Below are positions 1 to 8,181 of a stretch of DNA of 64,000 bases, one piece after another. The DNA lies in NCBI RefSeq assembly GCF_001618865.1, contig NZ_CP015136.1, positions 5,739,001-5,803,000 of the forward strand, read 5' to 3'. The stretch's first letter is position 1. The number at the start of each line of letters is the position of its first letter. A program made the translations under genes and the position numbers. This stretch comes from Luteitalea pratensis (GTDB lineage Bacteria > Acidobacteriota > Vicinamibacteria > Vicinamibacterales > Vicinamibacteraceae). The notes under the pieces are model-generated. The model did not search any database and was not told the origin of the DNA. It was given only the letters and a program-made list of their open reading frames with translations.

Positions 1-270
1 ATGGACCAGCGGCCCCTCGCCGATCAGGTCAGCACCGGCTCCGGCGCTGCTGACGATGTCGGCAAGGACGGACTCGGTGCCGCGTGTGCGCTGTTGCAGG
101 TCGGTCGCCTCGGGCACGGCCCGGACCACATCGAGCACCGGCGGAAGCGCCGTGGAGACGATCGCGAGCGTCGCCAGGGCGACGCAGGTGGCGATCAGCA
201 GTTCGAGGAGCGCCGCGCCTCGGCAGGCGGATACCGCTTTCACAAGACAGGGTGCGTGAGCGTTCGTCAT
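1..270 (-). CDS. Prepilin-like (PilW-type) minor pilin, C-terminus outside window
   Basis: Only the first 90 codons are present; the frame stays open to the window edge. The N-terminus has a basic leader ending in Arg-Gly, then a hydrophobic helix beginning AALLELLIA, with Glu at mature position 5. That is the class III signal cut by a prepilin peptidase such as PilD encoded nearby. Family knowledge: such minor pilins prime or cap pilus assembly in the inner membrane. The ATG overlaps the stop of the upstream prepilin gene by ATGA, so the two are translationally coupled. PilW or GspJ type is a guess from its position after a PilV-like gene; the C-terminal domain that would decide it is missing. 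Confidence 0.7.
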   Translation of the reverse strand, partial: MTNAHAPCLVKAVSACRGAALLELLIATCVALATLAIVSTALPPVLDVVRAVPEATDLQQRTRGTESVLADIVSSAGAGADLIGEGPLVH

Positions 271-803
271 GGCACCTCCGTCCCCCAGGGACACTGCAGG
301 CCCACGGCACGGGAAACGCGATCGCCAATCGACGGAGCGAGCGGCGCGGCTTCGACCCAGAGTCGCAGGCACCCCTCAGCACCGGTCGCCACGATGCCCC
401 AGCGGCGGCTGAAGCGGGCTCCGGGTGGTACTTGCGTGCCGGACGCCAACCACGCCCCGTGCTCATCCAGCCAGTCCACCCATGGTGCGGTCGGCGCCTG
501 CAGTGGTGTCAGCCCCGTGGGTTGGAGTCCAGGTCCGCCAGGGGTGAACACCTCGGCCTCGTCGAGGCGGGAGCGATCGTCGGCGATCACGCCGGACGGG
601 AGTGACGCGTGCGTGAGTGCCTGCAATTGGGCGAGGCGCTGGCGCGCGAGGTACGCGGCCACGAGATCCGCGCGCGCGGCGGTCGTGCCGGCGACCGCAG
701 TCGTCACCAGGGGGAGGACGCCCGTGAGGACCGTGGCGAGCAGGGCTGCGGCAATCACGGCCTCGAGCAGGGACGACCCGCGTGCGCAACGCCAAGGCAC
801 CAT
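267..803 (-). CDS. PilV/GspI-like minor prepilin
   Basis: 178 aa. Residues 1-10 form a short basic leader (MVPWRCARG), followed by SSLLEAVIAAALLATVL: a prepilin cleavage site with Glu5 of the mature protein and a hydrophobic N-terminal helix. The rest is a small globular domain without recognisable motifs. Family knowledge: minor pilins of this class are processed by PilD and take part in initiating or tuning T4P fibres. An AAGGGC ribosome-binding site precedes the ATG. The stop overlaps the next prepilin start by 4 bases. The 159 bases between it and the upstream PAS gene show nothing I can name. PilV-like is inferred from the N-terminus and length only. Confidence 0.72.
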   Translation of the reverse strand: MVPWRCARGSSLLEAVIAAALLATVLTGVLPLVTTAVAGTTAARADLVAAYLARQRLAQLQALTHASLPSGVIADDRSRLDEAEVFTPGGPGLQPTGLTPLQAPTAPWVDWLDEHGAWLASGTQVPPGARFSRRWGIVATGAEGCLRLWVEAAPLAPSIGDRVSRAVGLQCPWGTEVP

Positions 804-962
804 GCCCTTCGTCGTGGCAAACGATGGGCCACTCGCGATCGGTGCATATTGGCGCGGATTGCTGCGACTCGTGTCGAGTCGATCGCGATTTCGGAGAGGT
901 CGACGCGGGTCGCGGATCGCAGCTTCTGCGAGGTGCCCGCCGACGTCGGGAAGGGGATGCGA

Positions 963-1514
963 CTAGGAGACGCGCTCGACGTGCACCAGGTACAACACGC
1001 CGTCGACGTCGCCGTCCGAGTCGCGCAGCGGCACGGCGATCACGGGCACGGCTGCGCCCGGCGCTCCGGGGCCAACCAGCGAGGCATCACGACGTGCGTC
1101 GGCACGCAGGCAGTCCTGCGCCACGGCCCGGAGCGACTCAGTGCCATCGAGGGTCCAGAGCACTTGCCCCTCCACCGATTCCCGCAGTCCGAGCCATCGC
1201 AGCGCCTCACCGTTGGCGACGCGCAGATTGCCGTCGCGGCCGAGGACGAAGAGCCCGTGCGGCAGGCTCTCGACCACCTGGTGCAGGAACCCGTCGAGGG
1301 CCTCGAAGCGCGCCTGTTGTGCGAGCTCCTGGCCACGCATGCGTGTGAGGGCGTCGGTCATGGCCGACGCCAGGCCCGCCTCGCTGGTGCGGCCGCGGAA
1401 GCGAGCCGCCTCGAGGTGCGCCTGACGACGGGAGGCGCGGCGCAGCGCGTACGCCAACAAGGCGCTGAAGAACACCAGCGGGGCGACGAGCCACAAGTAG
1501 GTCACGATCGGCAT
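963..1514 (-). CDS. Membrane-anchored PAS-domain protein
   Basis: 183 aa. An N-terminal transmembrane helix (about residues 5-24) is followed by a charged coiled stretch (about 25-70). A single PAS-like sensor fold follows (about 75-180), with the typical VVESLPHGLFVLGRDGNLR start and a YLVHVERV last strand. There is no histidine kinase, GGDEF or output domain, so it must act through a partner. The ATG overlaps the pilD stop (ATGA), placing it in the pilus operon. In Myxococcus a second PilS/PilR-like pair lies near pilD; this could be a reduced sensor in an equivalent position, but that is inference. Confidence 0.65.
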   Translation of the reverse strand: MPIVTYLWLVAPLVFFSALLAYALRRASRRQAHLEAARFRGRTSEAGLASAMTDALTRMRGQELAQQARFEALDGFLHQVVESLPHGLFVLGRDGNLRVANGEALRWLGLRESVEGQVLWTLDGTESLRAVAQDCLRADARRDASLVGPGAPGAAVPVIAVPLRDSDGDVDGVLYLVHVERVS

Positions 1515-2287
1515 CAGCGGTAGAACCCAAGATACCAGTCCAGGACCGGTTGTCCCACGAGGGACGCCGCCAGCGCGGCCGGGGCCAGGAATGCGCCGAA
1601 CGGGAGCGCGGTGGTCCTGGCGTCCGCCTTGAAGGCCAGCAGGATGGCACCGATGAGTCCGCCGGCGATGGAGGAGCCTACCAGCGTCAGCAGCATGAGC
1701 GGCCAGCCGAGCACGGCGCCAATCATGGCCAGCATCTTCACGTCGCCCATGCCCATGCCTTCGACGCCGCGAAGGCGCTCGTAGGCCTCGCCAGTGGCCC
1801 AGAGGACGCCGCCGCCGAGCAGCACGCCGATGAGCGCGGACTGGAAACCCGGCGGGAACACGAGCGCCGATGCGATCAGCCCGGCCACGGTGCCGCCGAC
1901 GGTGACCTCGTTGGGCAGGATCCGGCAGTCGAGGTCGGTGAAGAAGAGCACGAGCAGTGCGGAGGCGAATGCCAGGCGCACGAACAGCAGCGGCTCCCAG
2001 GGGAACAGCAGGCCGTGCGCGGCCCACAACCCGGCGTTGAGCAGTTCGACGAGGGGATACCGCCAGTGGATGCGCTCGCGGCAGAAGCCGCAGCGGCCGC
2101 CGAGGGCGATCCAGCTCACCACCGGGACGTTGTGGTACCACCGCAGCGGGCGTTGGCAGGATGGGCAATGGGAGGCCGGGAATGCGACCGACAGGTCGCG
2201 CGGCAGCCGGTAGATGCAGACGTTGAGGAAGCTGCCCACCAGCAGCCCCAGTACGCCGAGCAGCACGGCCGCGGCCACTGGCGTCAC
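1514..2287 (-). CDS. pilD: Prepilin peptidase / N-methyltransferase PilD
   Basis: About 257 aa, an integral membrane aspartyl protease (A24 family) that removes the leader of prepilins and methylates the new N-terminal residue. Two Cys-x2-Cys pairs (residues 41/44 and 66/69) form the cytoplasmic zinc site of the N-terminal domain. The catalytic aspartates are in FFTDLDCRILPNEVT and in the GMGMGDVK motif. Several hydrophobic helices follow. I chose the GTG at 2287 because it overlaps the preceding stop by GTGA, has an AAAGG site at the right distance and starts directly at the first membrane helix. An ATG at 2341 would add 18 residues. Confidence 0.92.
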   Translation of the reverse strand: MTPVAAAVLLGVLGLLVGSFLNVCIYRLPRDLSVAFPASHCPSCQRPLRWYHNVPVVSWIALGGRCGFCRERIHWRYPLVELLNAGLWAAHGLLFPWEPLLFVRLAFASALLVLFFTDLDCRILPNEVTVGGTVAGLIASALVFPPGFQSALIGVLLGGGVLWATGEAYERLRGVEGMGMGDVKMLAMIGAVLGWPLMLLTLVGSSIAGGLIGAILLAFKADARTTALPFGAFLAPAALAASLVGQPVLDWYLGFYR

Positions 2288-3195
2288 TGGATGGCCTTTC
2301 GCGCGGCCGACAAGCCCCTCGGCTCCGCCGGGAGTGGCCACAGCGGCGACTGCCGACCCACGTCGACGCGTCCGGAGTTCATGTCAATCGCGTAAGGGAC
2401 GCCTGTCGGATCGATGGGAATGGTCGTCAGGATGCCAGCCTGCAGCAATTGCACCCACGACCAGGGCGCCGTGAGACCGCCCAGGCGCGCGCGGGCGAGG
2501 AGCGCCTGCAGCTGATCGACCTGATCGAGCGCGTCGAGCTGGACCAGGCGGCGCTGCGCATCGCGGCGCAGGAAGTCGTTGTCGGGCGTCTGTGCGAGCG
2601 CGCGCCACAGCAGCCGCGACGTCTTCCGGTCACCGCCCTCGGCCAGCGTCACGGCCGCGAGCGACTGCATCCACCACGGCGAGCCCGGTACCGCGGCGCC
2701 CTTCGAGAAGGCGGCGGCGGCCTTCGTATAGTCGCCGGTCCACCAATAGTGCACGAAGCCGATGTCCTGGAAGTACTGCCATTGATCGGGAGTCGCGGCG
2801 ACGCCCTTCTCGAGCAGGCGGACGGCGAGATCGGGTCGGCCCGGACCACCCGGTGGCGCTTCGGACAGGAAGATTGCGCCAAAACGGTACGCGACGACGA
2901 AACGCGGATCCAGCGCTGTCGCGAGATCGAGGAACGGGTACAGGTTCTCGAACGTGCGTGGCCCGGCGGTCCTGAGCCGGGTGGCGCCGAAATCCTGCAA
3001 GGCGCGCATCCAGTACAGGTCGGCGGCGAGCATGTCGAACGACAGCGCCACGCGCTTGGCCACGGCCGGGGTCTGCAGGTACAGGACGGCCGGCAGTTCA
3101 CGCTCGGGACGCAGCCGGATCGTCATCGTCTGCAGCGGCATCGCCGAGGCCAGCAGGACCGAGGCGCCGATCAGCCAGGGAAGGCGTCGCGTCAC
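2284..3195 (-). CDS. TPR-like membrane-anchored protein of the pilus locus
   Basis: About 303 aa. One N-terminal membrane helix (about 5-22) is followed by helical, TPR-like repeats (LYWMRALQDFG, then FENLYPFLDLATALDP, then a WTGDYTKAAAAFSKGA block). The likely role is a periplasm-facing or membrane scaffold; I cannot assign a known family. It starts with GTG overlapping the ABC permease stop (GTGA), and its own stop overlaps pilD. Lying between an ABC permease and pilD, it may supply the accessory role that PilG has in Myxococcus, although pilG there lies before pilH. That equivalence is a guess. Confidence 0.6.
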   Translation of the reverse strand: MTRRLPWLIGASVLLASAMPLQTMTIRLRPERELPAVLYLQTPAVAKRVALSFDMLAADLYWMRALQDFGATRLRTAGPRTFENLYPFLDLATALDPRFVVAYRFGAIFLSEAPPGGPGRPDLAVRLLEKGVAATPDQWQYFQDIGFVHYWWTGDYTKAAAAFSKGAAVPGSPWWMQSLAAVTLAEGGDRKTSRLLWRALAQTPDNDFLRRDAQRRLVQLDALDQVDQLQALLARARLGGLTAPWSWVQLLQAGILTTIPIDPTGVPYAIDMNSGRVDVGRQSPLWPLPAEPRGLSAARKAIQ

Positions 3196-3998
3196 TTGAA
3201 GTCCCGTCGCTGGAAGATCGCGACTGCGATCGACAACATGGCGGCGCTGTACACGATGCCGTAGCCGACCGATGCCAGGACCTGCGCTGCCGGGACCGGC
3301 ATGCCATGCACCACTTCCGCCTTGATGTCGAACAGCGCGAGGTTCGGCAGCACCCACGAGACCAGCCATGCCCCCCATGCCGTCGCGCCTGACGCGCCGA
3401 CCTGCTCGATCGCCCGAAGGTCCCCCACGAAGTGGCCAGCCACCCAGATGGCGGACGTGAACGTGGCCGACAGCAACGCCGACGAGTAGGTCGAGAACAA
3501 CAACGCGATGGCCGTAACGACCGCGAGTTCGACGTAGATGAGCGCGAGGGCAGCGAGCAGCCGCGGATCGAGGGCCGGGGCGGTCCAGATCGCCTGCACG
3601 CCAGGCGGGGTCAGGGCGCCATAGACGGCCAGGACCGCGAACAGCGCGACGGCCATCACGACGATGTTCACGCCGAGCGTGAGCAACAACCCGACGTACT
3701 TCCCGAGGAGGAAGGTGGGCCGACTCACCGGCTTGGAGAGCGTCGCATGCACGCTGCGGCGCTCCACCTCGCGCGCCACGAGCTGGATGCCGATGAACAC
3801 CGCGATGCCGACCCCGAACAGCAACGACGCGGCGAGCCCGAGGTCCTTGATGATCTTGACGTCCTGCCCGGCCGCCAGTTGCCCGATTACCAGCGAGGCG
3901 CCGACCAGCAGCACGGCAAACAGCAGCAGGTTGTAGAAGACGCGATCCCGCACGGCCTCGCGAAACGTGTTCAGCGCCACCGCGCGCACCAGGCCCAT
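3192..3998 (-). CDS. pilI: ABC-2 type transporter permease (PilI-like)
   Basis: 268 aa with about six hydrophobic helices and no ATPase motif. The pattern is that of an ABC-2 type permease: an N-terminal RAVALNTFREAVRDRVFYNLL segment (residues about 5-25), then a long cytoplasmic stretch with VAREVERRSVHATLSKPVSR, then paired helices. It starts one base after the ATPase stop and ends overlapping the TPR-like gene. In Myxococcus xanthus pilH and pilI encode an ABC transporter needed for pili and lie in the same order between pilA and pilD. The name rests on that synteny; the substrate is unknown. Confidence 0.75.
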   Translation of the reverse strand: MGLVRAVALNTFREAVRDRVFYNLLLFAVLLVGASLVIGQLAAGQDVKIIKDLGLAASLLFGVGIAVFIGIQLVAREVERRSVHATLSKPVSRPTFLLGKYVGLLLTLGVNIVVMAVALFAVLAVYGALTPPGVQAIWTAPALDPRLLAALALIYVELAVVTAIALLFSTYSSALLSATFTSAIWVAGHFVGDLRAIEQVGASGATAWGAWLVSWVLPNLALFDIKAEVVHGMPVPAAQVLASVGYGIVYSAAMLSIAVAIFQRRDFK

Positions 3999-3999
3999 A

Positions 4000-4965
4000 T
4001 CAGGCCACCTCCGCGCCGGGCACGTCGCGGCGCTTGCCCTCGACGTGCTTGAGGAAGACGTCCTCGAGGGTCTCGCGTACCGGCTGCAGCGACAGGACGC
4101 GGGCGCCGGCAGCGCTTGCCAGTTGCAGCAAGGGCTCGGGCGCCTGGGCTCCGGGGATATGCGCCTGGATTCTACCCGCCGCGAGCACTGTCAGGGTCGC
4201 GCCCGCCTCGCGGAGCCGCGCCTCGAGGGCAGGACTGGTGCCGTCGAGCAGCATCTCCCATGCCCGCACGGAGAACTCCACGAGTTCGGTCATGCTACCG
4301 AGGGCCTGCAGACGACCGGCGGCAAGAATCGCGACGCGGCTGCACAGGGTCTCGGCGTCCGACAGGATGTGGCTGCTGAAGACGACGGTCTTGCCCTCGT
4401 CGCGCAGCGACAGGATCAGCGCACGCACGTCGCGTCGACCGATCGGATCGAGGCCCGACATCGGCTCGTCCAGGATCACCAGGTCAGGGTCCTGGACGAG
4501 CGCCTGCGCCACGCCGAGGCGCTGCACCATCCCTTTCGAATAGCGGCGGACCGCCATCCGCCGTTCGGCGCCGAGCCCCACGCGGTCGAGCAGGATGGTG
4601 CCGCGGGCACGGGCGTCTGCCGGACGCAGTCCACAGAGTTGCCCGAAGTACGCCAGCAGTTCTTCACCGGTCAGGTAGTCGTACAAGACCGGATTCTCGG
4701 GAAGGAATCCGACACGGCGGCGGGACGCGACGTTGGCGACCGGCAGCCCGAACAGGTGTGCCGTGCCGGAGGTCGGCGCGACGAGCCCCATCAGGATCTT
4801 GAGTGTCGTGCTCTTGCCGGCGCCGTTCGGGCCGAGACAGCCGAAGACCTCGCCCGGCGAGACCGTGAGGCTCAGCCCGTCCAGGGCACGATACGGGCGC
4901 GGCCGCCAGAAACCGACCGGGTAGTCCTTCGTGAGGCGATCGACGGCGATGACCGGTTCAGGCAT
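4000..4965 (-). CDS. pilH: ABC transporter ATP-binding protein (PilH-like)
   Basis: 321 aa ABC ATPase of the ABC-2 export class. It has Walker A GPNGAGKS, the signature region YSKGMVQRLGVAQAL, Walker B DLVILDEP with the catalytic Glu, and a switch His in SSHILSD. A C-terminal extension of about 90 residues is common in this class. It pairs with the permease encoded immediately downstream. Synteny with the Myxococcus pil locus (pilA-pilG-pilH-pilI-pilD) suggests PilH. The ATG at 4965 starts the conserved MPEPVIAVDRLTKDY segment; an ATG at 4989 is possible, and neither has a strong ribosome-binding site. Confidence 0.82.
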   Translation of the reverse strand: MPEPVIAVDRLTKDYPVGFWRPRPYRALDGLSLTVSPGEVFGCLGPNGAGKSTTLKILMGLVAPTSGTAHLFGLPVANVASRRRVGFLPENPVLYDYLTGEELLAYFGQLCGLRPADARARGTILLDRVGLGAERRMAVRRYSKGMVQRLGVAQALVQDPDLVILDEPMSGLDPIGRRDVRALILSLRDEGKTVVFSSHILSDAETLCSRVAILAAGRLQALGSMTELVEFSVRAWEMLLDGTSPALEARLREAGATLTVLAAGRIQAHIPGAQAPEPLLQLASAAGARVLSLQPVRETLEDVFLKHVEGKRRDVPGAEVA

Positions 4966-5028
4966 GTCGTGCGAGCAGGTGCCGACCACACGAGGGCAGG
5001 CGCCTGCTGTATCGGCCGCCGGTGCGCG

Positions 5029-6255
5029 TTACTTGACTGCGGGCGCGGCGGCCTTGCCGATTTCGTACTCGAGGATGTAGTCGAGGACCTTCGGATTGAT
5101 GCCCCCGGGAATGCGCACCCCGTTGATGAAGAACGTCGGTGTCGACTGCACGCCCAGGCTGGCGCCGAGGGCCGTGTCGCTCTTGATGGCAGGCAGGACG
5201 GCCGCGTAGCGGGCGTCGAAATCCTTGATGCCCGCAACCTCCTCTAAGCCTTCCTTGACCTTGTCCGGCGACAACGAGGCCTGGTTGGCGAACAGCCAGT
5301 GCTCGAACTCATTCGACTTGCCGACGCTGCGTGCCATGCGGACACCGGCGGCGGCCTCGCAGGCAGCCCCGTGCTGGCCTGTTGGCGCGCTCGCGTTGCA
5401 TTCACTCTCGAGCGGGAAATCACGCGTGAGGTGCTTGACCTTTCCGGGGGCCTGCCGCTCCCACTTCTGCCAGATCGGTTCGTACAGCTCGAAGGTCTGG
5501 CGGCACGGCGGGCACTGGTAGTCGTTGAACTTCACGACCACGACCGACGCGCCCTCGGCATCGGCCGGCACGATCATGCGTGGCTGCTGATCGAACGAGA
5601 GGCGCAACTGCGCCTTCTGGTCGTCGGTCAGGGGCGGCTCGGCAGCGGCCTGCGCGACCGCCGCGGCGGCGCGCGCGGCTGGCGTCTCGGCAGCGGCCTC
5701 GGGATCCTTCGGGAAGAACGCGGCGGACGCGGCCGTGGCCCCGATGACGACGGCGACGGCGGCAATGGCCAGCGGATTGGCCACGAGGCGACGCAGGTCG
5801 CGGGACAGGCGGTCGGGGACGTCGATCATGGGGGTGGAGGCTGCGGCTCCGGCGATGAAGAACAGGCCGACGACAGCCGCGTAGGTCGCCAGGCACAGCA
5901 GGCACAGGGTGCCGAGGACGAAGATGGTGGCCCACGCGAGATAGAGCACGAAACCGAGCCCACCGAGGGCCGCTACCAGCAGGTAACTCGCGAGCGCGTC
6001 GAGACGACGCCCGAGGGACAGCAGCGCGAGCAACGCGGCGAAGTAGCCGGCGCCGAGAACCGACACGGGCACGCCCAAGAGCCGCCCGTACTGGCTCTGA
6101 TACGCCTGCGTGCAACTGAAGGTGGCGTTGACGTCACAGAAGCTTTCGTAGCCCGGCGTGGTGGCCAACTGGTAGTGCACGAAGGCCGCGGCACCGGAGG
6201 CCGCCAACCCGATCAGGACACAAACGAGAGCTGCAGTATAGGCGCGCGAAGACAT
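5029..6255 (-). CDS. VKOR-DsbA fusion, disulfide-forming membrane protein
   Basis: 408 aa fusion. Residues 1-145 are a four-helix vitamin K epoxide reductase domain with loop cysteines C40 and C48 and the quinone-site pair C118-x2-C121. A linker helix (about 160-180) and an Ala-rich spacer follow. The C-terminal periplasmic thioredoxin/DsbA-like domain has CPPC at about 247-250 and a cis-Pro loop QSTPTFF. Family knowledge: VKOR reoxidises the thioredoxin domain using quinone, so one protein does the work of DsbB plus DsbA. It follows two pilin genes that each encode two mature-region cysteines, so pilin oxidation is a plausible job. A start at MSSRAYTAALV fits the first membrane helix. Confidence 0.88.
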   Translation of the reverse strand: MSSRAYTAALVCVLIGLAASGAAAFVHYQLATTPGYESFCDVNATFSCTQAYQSQYGRLLGVPVSVLGAGYFAALLALLSLGRRLDALASYLLVAALGGLGFVLYLAWATIFVLGTLCLLCLATYAAVVGLFFIAGAAASTPMIDVPDRLSRDLRRLVANPLAIAAVAVVIGATAASAAFFPKDPEAAAETPAARAAAAVAQAAAEPPLTDDQKAQLRLSFDQQPRMIVPADAEGASVVVVKFNDYQCPPCRQTFELYEPIWQKWERQAPGKVKHLTRDFPLESECNASAPTGQHGAACEAAAGVRMARSVGKSNEFEHWLFANQASLSPDKVKEGLEEVAGIKDFDARYAAVLPAIKSDTALGASLGVQSTPTFFINGVRIPGGINPKVLDYILEYEIGKAAAPAVK

Positions 6256-6345
6256 GTGATCAGATGAATCCTAGCATGCCATCACACGAGCTTCGGGTCG
6301 CCACGACGGGCCGGACCGGGCCGTATCGCAGCATGCCCCTGGGGA

Positions 6346-6867
6346 TCAATTGATGGGCGAGATCGTCGCGCCTGCGACAAACGGCTCGGGCGGCGCGACG
6401 CCGTTGGTGTCCTGCCAGATCGTGCCGACGTGATTGGTGGCAAACGCGCGGCGGCCTGTGTTGCCAGCGAGTGGTTGCGCGCGGAAGTAGAAGCCCGTAC
6501 GTGTGGGCTGCCCGGTGCAGTCGGCGCCGGCAGCCTTGGATCCCAGTGCGCCCACCAGTTGAAAGGAGAACCCGCTCTTCGGTGTGATGTCCAGGTCCGG
6601 CGACGCAAACCGCTCGGTGACCAGCATCGTGAGCGACGTTGTGTAGGCGCCGTTGCCGCAGACGTTGGAGAACGTCGATTGCGCGCTGACCAACGTCCGG
6701 AGGGTCTGCACCGCCGAGGCCTCGTTGGCCGAGGATTTCGCGGCGATCAGCATGGGCGCCGCAATCGCCGAGAGGATGCCGATCAACGCGACGACGATCA
6801 GCAGTTCGATGAGGGTAAACCCCCGGACGGAGAGCATGGATGTGCGCGCACCAAGTGGCTTGGTCAT
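6346..6867 (-). CDS. Second major-type pilin, PilA-like
   Basis: About 173 aa. The N-terminus contains a prepilin site, SVRG followed by FTLIELLIVVALIGILSA, with mature Phe1 and Glu5, then a globular domain with two cysteines (NVCGNG and ADCTGQ) that could form a disulfide loop. It resembles the neighbouring PilA through the helix and in the ending NHVGTIWQDTNG versus DERGTVFQDITG, so it is a paralogue. The start is uncertain: ATG 6867 has a weak AGG site and gives a 16-residue leader. ATG 6837 gives a six-residue leader and would suit transcription from the sigma-54-like site at 6883-6898. It is separated from pilA by a terminator, so it is probably expressed from its own promoter. Confidence 0.85.
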   Translation of the reverse strand: MTKPLGARTSMLSVRGFTLIELLIVVALIGILSAIAAPMLIAAKSSANEASAVQTLRTLVSAQSTFSNVCGNGAYTTSLTMLVTERFASPDLDITPKSGFSFQLVGALGSKAAGADCTGQPTRTGFYFRAQPLAGNTGRRAFATNHVGTIWQDTNGVAPPEPFVAGATISPIN

Positions 6868-6882
6868 GACGACCTGATCCAT

Positions 6883-6898
6883 TGCAACATGCGGGCCA
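6883..6898 (-). promoter_or_regulatory. Putative sigma-54 promoter of the second pilin gene
   Basis: On the minus strand the site reads TGGCCCGCATGTTGCA. It differs from the consensus TGGCACG-N4-TTGCW at one position and keeps the invariant GG-N10-GC spacing. Transcription would begin near 6872, about 5 bases before ATG 6867 but about 35 before ATG 6837, so the promoter and the longer start are in tension. Regulation by PilR is inferred from the neighbouring pilR and from the matching pilA promoter. Confidence 0.5.
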
Positions 6899-7049
6899 TG
6901 GTTGAGCCAGTGCGCCGCGGCGCTTGCACCGTGATGTCGGGCCGCCAGGGGTGCCGCCGCGGGGCCGGTGCGCGTCGAGAGGCGTGGGTCACTTCGCCAC
7001 CTGACGCACGAAGCCGTTGAACCAGGCGACTTTTCCGGTGCATACACGC

Positions 7050-7078
7050 CAAAAGGCCGGCGCAAGGCCGGCCTTTCG
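7050..7078 (-). terminator. Intrinsic terminator of pilA
   Basis: A perfect 10-bp stem (AAAGGCCGGC at 7052-7061 with its complement at 7067-7076) and a 5-base loop. The minus-strand side ends in CCTTTTGG. It lies about 30 bases past the pilA stop and separates pilA from the second pilin gene. The U-run is short, so some read-through is likely. Confidence 0.7.
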
Positions 7079-7108
7079 GTTCCATCGAGTTGGTCTGGCA
7101 GTCGGTGA

Positions 7109-7699
7109 CTACTCGACCGGGGTGATGTTGGGCACTGCCACCGCGAGCGGCTCCGGCAGGATGCCGCCCGTGATGTCCTGGAACACCGTGCCGCGTTCGT
7201 CGGTTGCAAACGAGCGCGACCCAGTCGACCCGAGCTGCTGCGGCACTGCGAGGGCGTAGTAGCCGGACCGCGCAGCCGCGGCCGAGGCGTTGCACGTTGC
7301 GGCCGCCGCCGTCACGTCGACGGTGGCCGTGGCCGCCGCCTGCACGCCGACGTCGTAGCCACTCTTGCCCGCGCTGTTGGCGAGGGCGCCCACGCCGCCG
7401 GCCGACGGGTTGTTGATCGGGTCGAGGTCGGGGCTGATGAAGGCGGCCGTGCTGGTGCCCGCGGTTGCCGGCAGGAGCAGGTCGTTCAGGCTCTGGGCGA
7501 AGCCGCCCGCGGCGCAGCTGGCCGCGTAGGTGGCCTGGCCGCTGTTGATCGCGCGCATCGACCCGATGGCGGACGCCTCGTTGCCCGACATACGGGCGCG
7601 GAGCAGGCCCGGGATGGCGATGGCGGCGATGATCCCGATGATGGCGACGACGATGAGCAGTTCGATGAGCGTGAAGCCCTTGGCGTTGCGAATTTTCAT
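7109..7699 (-). CDS. pilA: Major type IV pilin PilA
   Basis: 196 aa. It has a short basic leader MKIRNAKG, then FTLIELLIVVAIIGIIAAIA with mature Phe1 and Glu5: the canonical PilA processing and assembly helix. The globular domain has two cysteines (AASCAAGG and ATCNASA), Ala/Gly-rich stretches and an ending GTVFQDITGGILPEP. Family knowledge: it is the fibre subunit, inserted in the inner membrane, cut by PilD, extended by PilB and retracted by PilT. An AGAGGAG ribosome-binding site lies upstream of the ATG. A sigma-54 promoter lies about 80 bases upstream and a terminator follows, so it is probably monocistronic and controlled by PilS/PilR. Confidence 0.95.
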   Translation of the reverse strand: MKIRNAKGFTLIELLIVVAIIGIIAAIAIPGLLRARMSGNEASAIGSMRAINSGQATYAASCAAGGFAQSLNDLLLPATAGTSTAAFISPDLDPINNPSAGGVGALANSAGKSGYDVGVQAAATATVDVTAAAATCNASAAAARSGYYALAVPQQLGSTGSRSFATDERGTVFQDITGGILPEPLAVAVPNITPVE

Positions 7700-7789
7700 G
7701 GTGTCCAGTCTCCTCTGAGCGTCCTGTTTGTGGCCCGTGCATGGAGGGCGCTCCCCAGCGTCCCCCGTAACCTTCATGCCCACTGATAA

Positions 7790-7805
7790 AGCAAGCACGG
7801 TGCCA
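7790..7805 (-). promoter_or_regulatory. Sigma-54 promoter of pilA
   Basis: The minus strand reads TGGCACCGTGCTTGCT: both conserved blocks TGGCAC and TTGC with GG-N10-GC spacing. Predicted transcription start is near 7779, giving an 80-base leader to the pilA ATG. PilR, encoded just upstream, is a sigma-54 activator with the GAFTGA motif, so the pieces of the known PilS/PilR to pilA circuit are all present. Confidence 0.85.
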
Positions 7806-7910
7806 CCCGAACTCTGGGCGCCCGATCGGCCAGGACCGCCGGAAAAACCGAGATTTTGACGTCGCCGGCGGTCGGACGGCCGTCAGGCCTGCTCACAGGA
7901 TCGAGAACGC

Positions 7911-7970
7911 GGTGACGATTCCTGTCACCAGCGACAACTGACGTTACCTCGAAGCGCCGGAAGTTGTCAC
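7911..7970 (-). promoter_or_regulatory. Possible PilR upstream activating sites
   Basis: Two TGTCAC words (7923-7928 and 7965-7970) and an inverted GTGAC (7912-7916) lie about 110-165 bases upstream of the pilA -24 element, the range where sigma-54 activators bind. In Pseudomonas PilR recognises clustered TGTC-containing sites. The match is short and could be chance. Confidence 0.35.
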
Positions 7971-7972
7971 AA

Positions 7973-8156
7973 GGACGGAGGAGGAGGAGCGAGGACGGAG
8001 GAAGGAGGACGGAGGAGGGAGGTAGGAGAGAGGACCGAGGTCGAGGAGCAAGCACGGAAGGGGGAGGCAGGAGAGAGAGGACCGAGGAGCGAGGAAGGAG
8101 GTAGGAGAGAGGAACGAGGTCGAGGAGGGAGGACAGAGGATAGGAAGAGGACGGAG
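7973..8156. repeat. Purine-rich heptamer tandem array
   Basis: About 25 consecutive 7-base units of the GGACGGA/GAAGGAG/GTAGGAG type, slightly degenerate, falling into two related halves. It fills much of the 540-base gap between pilR and the pilA control region. Almost no pyrimidines occur on the plus strand. It could form an unusual helix or pair with the pyrimidine-rich array at 8182-8237. The same unit recurs at 54466-54519. Confidence 0.9.
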
Positions 8157-8181
8157 CTCCGAGGGAGAACCGGCGGAAGGA

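Noticed and set aside
1-966. Open plus-strand frame covering the two minor pilins
   Set aside because: Low-complexity Arg/Ser/Ala-rich translation; the minus strand has clear prepilin N-termini with coupled starts.
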